64,000 nucleotides of DNA from Tretioscincus oriximinensis (taxonomy: Eukaryota > Chordata > Lepidosauria > Squamata > Gymnophthalmidae): positions 3,050,889-3,114,888 of the forward strand of contig JAJVDF010000016.1 of the NCBI GenBank assembly GCA_022410635.1. The letters run 5' to 3'. The stretch's first letter is position 1. The number at the start of each line of letters is the position of its first letter. A program made the translations under genes and the position numbers. The notes beneath the pieces were generated by a model. It was not told the DNA's origin, made no database searches, and saw nothing but the letters and a program-made list of their open reading frames with translations. Of the stretch, positions 57,296 through 64,000 are shown piece after piece.

Positions 57296-57665
57296 TACAT
57301 AAGAACATAAGAGGANCCCTGCTCAATCGGGCCGGAACCCATCTAGTCCAACATTCTGTCCCATACAGCGGCCCATCAATTGCACCTAGTCAGTCTTCAA
57401 NTGTTCTCAACCTCCTGCAAAAGGCATTTGAGGAATACTGCTTGTTGCTTCATCACAGAGGCAGTATCAAGACATCCATCCTAGTAGCTGTTTATACCCA
57501 TGGCTTCCATGAACTTGTCTAATCCTGTCTTAAAGCTATCCACTCTGCTAGCTACTACCACCTCTGCTGGAAGTAAATTCCACAGGCCAATGACCTTCTG
57601 GGTGAAAAATACTTTCCTTTGTCTGTCCTCACTCTTCTGCCCATCATTTTCAGTAGCCAAGGTTA
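57296..57665 (-). mobile_element. CR1-type LINE 3' fragment, antisense, older subfamily
   Basis: ACATAAGAACATAAGAGGAN then CCCTGCTCAATCGGGCC, CCTGTCTTAAAGCTATCCAC and GGAAGTAAATTCCACAGGCC AATGACC are colinear with 6643-7020 but more diverged. It has GGGCCGGAACC in place of AGGCCACAGCCC. Confidence 0.85.
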
Positions 57666-59219
57666 TCAGTAGCCATCAGTTACCAGTTGCTCCCTGGATA
57701 TTGCTTCATCCAATACCATTCAGGACTTTCAGCATTGGTGCCAGTTCACTATAGACTCAAGAGGAATAGAGTGGCACTTGAGGAGATTCTCTTTTTCCAT
57801 CTATAGATGTCTCTTCATATGGATGCATAATGAGCTGAAGAATCAACTTTCCATCTTCACTTAACCCAGAAGGTGCCTTTGAATCCACCTTTATCTGCAT
57901 TTCTNGCAACAGGGACATACAACCTCCCTCAACCAAAGCAATTAAGGTATCCACTTGTGACAAATACAAATTTTCACCCATCTGCCTCCCCTCTGGTTTG
58001 ATGTGTGCTGGTAACTTTGAACGCTATTGAACTTTTCACCACAGTTCTGATCCAGGTGACAATTCACATGAGGCTTTCTTCACTCTTGGTCTAGTTTTGA
58101 ATGCCAAGTAGTGATTCAGGTCATGATTTTGACTTTGAATTGACTCCTCGTCCTTGCATACATACGCACAGGGACACGGTCTCCAGTATCTCCCATTCAG
58201 AAGGTCCCCATATCTCCCATCCCTTCTTGGCAAATTTAAATTTCATAATGCTTTCTCTTCCTAGCACTAGGATTTGTCTTTGGGGAAAGGAATGTTGGGA
58301 TAAATCACAATAACTTGGTAAGTCCACATGCAAATCAGTTTCTTTAAGGTTCCTTTGTTTTTTTATATATGCCTTACAACATCTTAAAATACTCTTACTA
58401 TATAGTATTCATTGCAATACATTAAAAGTCTAAAATATCTACTTAATTGAAACCCTAAACTTGTTTGTCTATTTTATAATCACTATCAGAACCCTCAAGT
58501 CACGTTTCTTTGTGTTTGTGGTTTTTGATGTCGCCAGGAAAGCCTTCAGCAGCTCAGCAAGTACCAGCTGTAGAGCATTTAACATCTCTATATAAAGGAA
58601 GAAACAGAATTTGCCCGTACATTTGAAGCTGTTTGTTATTATATTCAAATGAGGAGACTCTGCCTATTATGCAATTCCTTAACCAAAATGCTCTCTGGGT
58701 GGAATAAGAAATGGCTTGTGTGGTTTTACTTCCAGATTTTAAAAACACATAATCCTAAAAATCTTCAAAATGAGATTCATGCAATTCTTTCCTCATAACT
58801 CTAGCCCTTGTCTTCTCCAAACATAACACCCAATCAATCTTCACCTCACAAATGGCAGAATAGAACACAGCCAATATATATTCTCAGCACAGATTCCACC
58901 CTAACCCCCACAACCAAAAGAAGTGTTGATAATTTGCCAATGACACTTAAGCAAATAGATTCCTTCTCTCTCATTCCATAACTAGTTTTAATGTGTGAGA
59001 AATACAGCCTGTCATCTTGCAAAAGTTATTTGTGGGAATAATGTGAAAAATATGGATAGGACTCTGATTTGGGTAAAGAATATTAGAGTTGACAATCAAC
59101 ATGCCACCTATTTCCTGTTAGATNACCATTATTTGCTCAAGCCACAGGTATTAATTCTTTAGCAGTGTCCTCTTCTGTCACCCTTAATAACTGTGTTATA
59201 TGAATCTAATTCAGATAAA
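57666..59219. other. Unidentified, partly coding-like on minus strand
   Basis: Minus-strand frames at 57757-57981 and 58036-58233 are unusually peptide-like (acidic, few low-complexity runs) but match nothing I know and are interrupted. The rest is unique AT-rich sequence. Confidence 0.3.
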
Positions 59220-60560
59220 ACTTAATATCCACTGTGGATTTTTACTATCCACTTAATAAAAAGAATTAAGTATTTAGGAATATGGTTATATAAAAAGCCA
59301 AACAAAATATTAAACGGAAACTTTAAAACGACTTGGAATAAATTACGTAAAAAATGAGAAATTGGAAATCAAAGCATCAGTCTTGAATAGGTAAAATTCA
59401 AGCTTTAAAAATGTTCATTTTACTCAGTTTAATCTACTTATTACAAACAATCCCAATACAGATGAAATAATTAAATAACTGGACAGTATATGTAAATAAA
59501 TGGGTTAATGGAGGAAAAAAATCTAGGTTAAAAAAAGGACATGGTTAATAACATCCAAGGAAAAAGGTGGATGGTAGATACCTGATATGCAAATTTATTG
59601 TGATACCTTTCAAATTATAAATTTATTAGAATTACAATACTTAATAAAAAATAGACCTCCAAATGGAGGCACATAAATACAATAACATAGAAAATAAAGA
59701 TAAATGGTCCAGAGCAATTGAAAACAATTGGGAAGAACCATTAAAAAGCATTATCAAAATTTGGAAAAAGAGGGAAAAAAGCATTCTTAAGAGATGACTA
59801 GAATAGTAAAATGCAATTAATCTGGAACATTAACCCAAATAATGAATATAATCAAAACCAAGCATTGGTAAAACTAAAACTAGTAGTATCTAGAATAGAA
59901 CATTTATATGATGTTCTAAGATCCACTGTCGTACCATGAAATAATCAATAAAACTGGAACTAGAAACTGGATACAAGCACGAGCTATAAGACAATACATT
60001 AATGAACAAATAAGGAAAGAAATAATGAGAAGACAAAAATTAGAAATGATAATTAGAAGGATAATAAATAACCAAAAAAATAGGAACAGATATCTTTAAA
60101 CAAATAAAAAGAATGAGGAAATAATAACCGAAATTAAAAATAGAACATAAATTTTCCAACAGAAAATAATGAAATACAAAGATAAGTAAATAATATTAAA
60201 AAAGAAAAAAATGAATAATTTAAAAGAAGCAAAAAGAAAAATGCACAAAAGGCACAAAACGCCTACCCAGTTACAGGAGTTTTGGTAAAGGATCGAAAAG
60301 GAAATAAATAAAATTTTCAACACTCCACTAGCATTGACAAATAAGATGATAACAATAATGGGAGATTTAGAACAACTGCAGCCAATGGAGAAGAAAACAA
60401 TGATAGCAGACTTAATAGGCATCTCAGATAGTGATTTTGAGAGGCTGGAAAGATGCAACAAAATGGCAACTTTGGAAATGGTATGATTATATAATAGATA
60501 AAATAGTGTTTGAAATCAGAGCCAGTAGAATAAATCAAGACAATAATTTACAACAAATTT
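59220..60560 (+). mobile_element. L1 LINE ORF2 C-terminal half, sense, decayed
   Basis: The sense reading at 59255-59345 gives IKYLGIWLYKKPNKILNGNF (a frameshifted start) and TTWNKLRKK, the L1 block after RT. 59590-59650 gives YYDTFQIINLLELQYLIKN, matching the L1 block seen at 47090. 60240-60420 gives HKTPTQLQEFW*RIEKEINK and LTNKMITIMGDLEQL, the ORF2 C-terminus. It is extremely A-rich with many stops and is older than the L1 at 50874-53607. Confidence 0.75.
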
Positions 60561-62080
60561 AAGTTAAAACATAACCTTGTGTGGTCAGCTTTTAATTCAG
60601 CCNCACAAAGTTTAAGCTTACAGTAAGTTTAAGCATAGTTTTGAAGTGATTGGGATGCAATCTATTAGCAATACTAATGCTCTGTTGTTTTTATTGCCTG
60701 ATCTCAAAGTGTACAACCAAGGTAAGTTTAAGATAATTTTAAGAATGCTTTGGGGATTTGTTGTGGAATGGAGAATATCAGTGCAGTGTAGCATTCCAGT
60801 TGCTTGCCTGAACTACTCCACAATCAAAGAGTGAGTTTACCTTTAGAGACTCCTTGTTCCTTTAGTTTTCCTTCAGTGTTCTTTTAATGTGAGGAACCTT
60901 ANTGTTTCTGACCCCCCTAAGCTGTGTTAGAATAGGCATCTGCCACTTATGTGCTAGATGAACGGGGCCTGCCACAATCTACATTGCATGGTACCCCTGA
61001 ATGGGGCCTGCCATAATCTATGCTGGCATATGGATAGCAAAGCTCTGTACTGAGATATAACCCAGAATAAGGATCAGTGGGGACATCTAACAATGTCTAT
61101 GATCCAATCAAACAGAATAGAGCTCATCTGCTGTTTCTTTTACATTTCCATCTGCTGCTTTCACCACTATTTGGGGGGTGGCTTGTACTCGTTAAGTTGC
61201 TTAATCAGTCTGCCACCATTTTTTGTGAATGCTCCCTTATCTTAAAACTTTCCAAAAGCAGATCTTGTTTAATTTCCAAGCCTGAGATATATTCTCCTAA
61301 TCGCCCCCATCCAATCCCATTGTTGAGCACTTCAGGTCTATGTCTTCTTTGTTAACTCTTAGGTCCACAGGGAATCAATTTGTATTCCTTTTCCTAGAAT
61401 CATTCTTATTCAAATTCCTGCTCTTTAGTTCTCTACAGGGCGCACAGTCTCTTTTAAATCACCCTATTATTTTTCTTCAGAAGAATTATTTGTTTGGAAC
61501 TTTTTAATTCATAAAATTATATTCATTATGGAAGAAGGAAGGTCTGGAAGCCTCTTCATTCATTGCCATGAATATTCATCCCTCTTTTGTTGGAAAGGTA
61601 AAATAATAATAATACTTAAAACAAATAAGGTACTCCATATAAAAATAATAAACTGATAATAAAGCTTCTACATATTAATGTATCTCATTTGTTTTTTAAC
61701 AGCATGTGTAAGAGATTGAGCAAACAAAACAAGACTCTTTTGATAGACCTGAAAAACAGGAATAGATCATTAAAAATCTTTTTTATTTGAGGCTGAGTGT
61801 GGATTCGGGTAGATAAAAAAGCTGCTTTCCTTGGACAAAAAACAAGGGGAAGGTAATGGGAGGTTTGCTAAGGTTTGGAGAAATGACTGGTGGTGGAGCT
61901 GGTTTGTTGGGGTCTTAGTATGTAGCTGGTCTAACTGCCAGAGTTGGGTGGATAGTTTCTAAGCTAGCACATGGTCTGAGTGAACGTTGCTATTGTCTCA
62001 ACTGCTGCTTTCNCAGAGGATGGTGGAAGAGTTAGTGGAAAGAGCCACACACCTTTGGGAGGAGCAAGACCATTACATAG
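60561..62080. other. Mostly unique sequence, no gene seen
   Basis: It contains a local duplication (60959-61025) and a relative of the 3445-3644 element end at about 61026-61075 (GGATAGCAAAGC...GATATAACCCAGAATAAGG). No exon is recognised. Confidence 0.4.
60959..61025 (+). repeat. Short imperfect tandem duplication
   Basis: GAACGGGGCCTGCCACAATC TACATTG recurs about 40 bases later as GAATGGGGCCTGCCATAATC TATGCTGG. Confidence 0.85.
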
Positions 62081-62250
62081 GAGAACATAAGATGAGCCCT
62101 GCTGAATTGGGCCACCTATTACCGCATTCTGTCTCATACATTGGCCCACCAGTTGCATCTGGGAAGCAGAAGAAGGAAATATCTTCACCTGTTCTCTGTT
62201 CCTTGCAAATGGTATTTCAGAAATACTGCCTGTTGCTCCATCCTGCCTAA
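62081..62250 (-). mobile_element. CR1-type LINE 3' fragment, antisense
   Basis: GAGAACATAAGATGAGCCCT GCTGAATTGGGCCACC ... GGCCCACCAGTTGCATCTGG ... CTTGCAAATGGTATTTCAGA AATACTGCC is colinear with 6643-6820 and diverged. Confidence 0.8.
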
Positions 62251-64000
62251 TGTCCCACAAACATAAATGTATATGAAATATACATAGTAACAAAAAAAAT
62301 AAAGTAATTAAAAAAACTGTTGGTATCAAAATGATTTAATGAAGGCTCTGGTCATAGCTAATATTTAAAGCAACTTTAATCCGCATTCAGGATGAGAGAA
62401 CACATCAGCAAAATGGCAAGTTATTTCTTTTTGGTATTCTCTAACTCAGAAATCCCAGCTTTGAGAGAATATAGAAAGAACATTTATTGGTGTTAGGTGT
62501 AGTAGCTCAAAGATCTTCATAGCACAAACGTTTTAAGTTTTATTAAAAAGGTAAGTTCAAATTTATTTGGCCAATATCTTCTACACAAGGACTTCTAACA
62601 AGAACTGTGAATCTGGCAAACAGATTTAAAATGAGCCAACAGGAAAGTGCTCTTTCCTAATTTGGGGGCAAATATTACAAAATTGTGGCAATGCTTTGCA
62701 TAGCAGAGATGACTTATTATGCTCTCATAACAGGAACCATATTTACCAGCAAGTACTTGGCGAGACTGAAGCCTGAGGGGAAATCTAAGACTTTGGTAAG
62801 GTAAAGAAATGAACAACCCATAAACAGCTCCTATGATAGACACTTAAGACAGAAATTTGGGCATGAGCTCTTAATTTAAAATGACTGTGTACTTAAAAGA
62901 CAAACTTATTATAGGAATGGTTTTAATGAAACAGTATTGAATAATTATTTTTTCAGAAGACAGGTCATTAATCTCTTCTACAAAGAAATAGTATACAACT
63001 ATGTAAAGAATATCATGGGTACTTCAATTTTTTTAAAAAAAGAACTAGCTCCTGTCAGATTCATTAGATCCATTTAAACAAGTGAAACTGGTTCCACTCA
63101 GTTCCTAAGTTCCCAATAATTTCCTTCCAAACTCTTTTTCTCACACAAATGTGAACTCCTTTATAGAGTAGTCAAATATTATATATACTGTACCTCAAAA
63201 GTCTGGAATATGAGCGAGTTTTGCCATGTGTCTTGTGTAGGTACACACAATCTCCAGAGAGTATTTGCTTCATGTTGTGAAGAATAAAAGCATACATAAC
63301 CTGCATCTCAAAATGATCCAACTATGTACAAAATATTCAGATTTTTAATATAGCTTCTCTCTTTACTATTCATTGACCTGTGAGGTTACTTAGAATGTAG
63401 AATATATTCCTTCTATTGTACTGTTTACTAAGGACTTAACATCCATTTTCATTCTTTTCACCTACTGTTATTTTCAGACTAAGGCCATTTGAAGTCAGCT
63501 GAAGGGGCATGAAGATGTCCGGAGTGGGAGAATGTTCCTCCAAGATGGAAAATATTCAGTGCTTGAGGAACAACACTCTGGGATCTGCTTGACATTGAAC
63601 TGGAAATACACATTGGCTGCATACACACAGCAGATTCTTACCTGGATGAGAGTGACATGGAGGCAGTTCTGCCACACTGGATCACATGTTCACAATCCAT
63701 GCACTGCAAAGCACCAAAGGCCCAGGTTTTCCTATAGCTTGGTAAGTCCAAGCCACCAGCAGAGCCCTCCAGAGAACCACTCCCATTGCTGCATGTAGTG
63801 NATAGAAGTTCAAAATTTCCACAGCTGTTGGGAGAAGGCTCATAAAATCCTGTGCTAGCAGAGGACTAGCAGCCAATCAGTTGAGCTTGTGCGCAGTGGC
63901 TGCCAGGCCCACATGACTGAGATGAGGGATTCTTGTATGTTGCTGTTTAGGTACTGCCATCCTCTCCCGTTAATCATACCAGCAGCCCCATGCAATATCC
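62251..64000. other. No gene seen
   Basis: 62375-62460 shares GAGAACACATCAGCAAAATG and ATTCTCTAACTCAGAAA with the 33173-33408 element, so a relic of that family is present. The opposing frames at 63495-63876 carry no recognised domain. Confidence 0.4.

Noticed and set aside
61435..61452. CTCF-like CTACAGGGCGCAC
   Set aside because: Spacing and central bases do not fit the CTCF core well.
1..64000. Search for CRISPR arrays, operons, riboswitches, phage or bacterial features
   Set aside because: All recognisable content is vertebrate repeat DNA; no prokaryotic gene structure was seen.

Overview
The window looks like an intergenic or intronic stretch of a squamate reptile genome (lizard or snake). 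The reason is its repeat content: a Bov-B (RTE) LINE, several lizard-type CR1 copies sharing one 3' end, L2 and L1 LINEs, tRNA-derived SINEs, Penelope-like elements, a hAT-type non-autonomous transposon, a DIRS-like fragment and an LTR. Base composition is AT-rich, with scattered single Ns and one 794-base N gap, as in a draft vertebrate assembly. I find no convincing host protein-coding exon, rRNA or functional tRNA gene. The longer open frames belong to retroelement reverse transcriptases, simple repeats or the N gap.

Layout. 1-7 kb: unique AT-rich sequence, antisense Bov-B (2186-3250), a CR1 3' end carrying a small inverted-repeat element, a triplet microsatellite, and a head-to-head SINE pair, one of which carries a CTCF-like motif. 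7-15 kb: CR1 pieces, including a readable reverse-transcriptase copy (9462-10676), an antisense L2 fragment, a miniature transposon, and a solo LTR (14446-14741) inserted in an older repeat whose unoccupied relative lies at 30323-30660. 15-30 kb: mostly unique sequence with short L2, CR1 and miniature-transposon fragments. 30-35 kb: a SINE, a Penelope-like element with long inverted arms and hammerhead-ribozyme-like motifs (31242-32055), DNA-transposon copies, a strong CTCF-type motif (33479-33494) and a large palindrome. 35-36.5 kb: a C-rich minisatellite around the N gap. 40-44 kb: a hAT-type element with a perfect 8-bp target duplication and extreme GC (40856-41313), then a decayed DIRS-like region. 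45-54 kb: dense nested repeats, namely an L1 with an internally inverted piece split by a CR1, a roughly 1-kb fold-back DNA transposon, and a fairly recent antisense L1 (50874-53607). 54-64 kb: a near-perfect palindromic Penelope-like mini-copy with a 10-bp target duplication, a SINE, further CR1 fragments and a decayed sense L1.

The features do not form a pathway. The window is a record of layered insertions. The most interesting points are the paired hammerhead-like motifs in the Penelope-like copies, the insertion whose empty-site paralog is in the same window, the fold-back DNA transposon family with three copies here, and the two CTCF-like sites, one inside a SINE.
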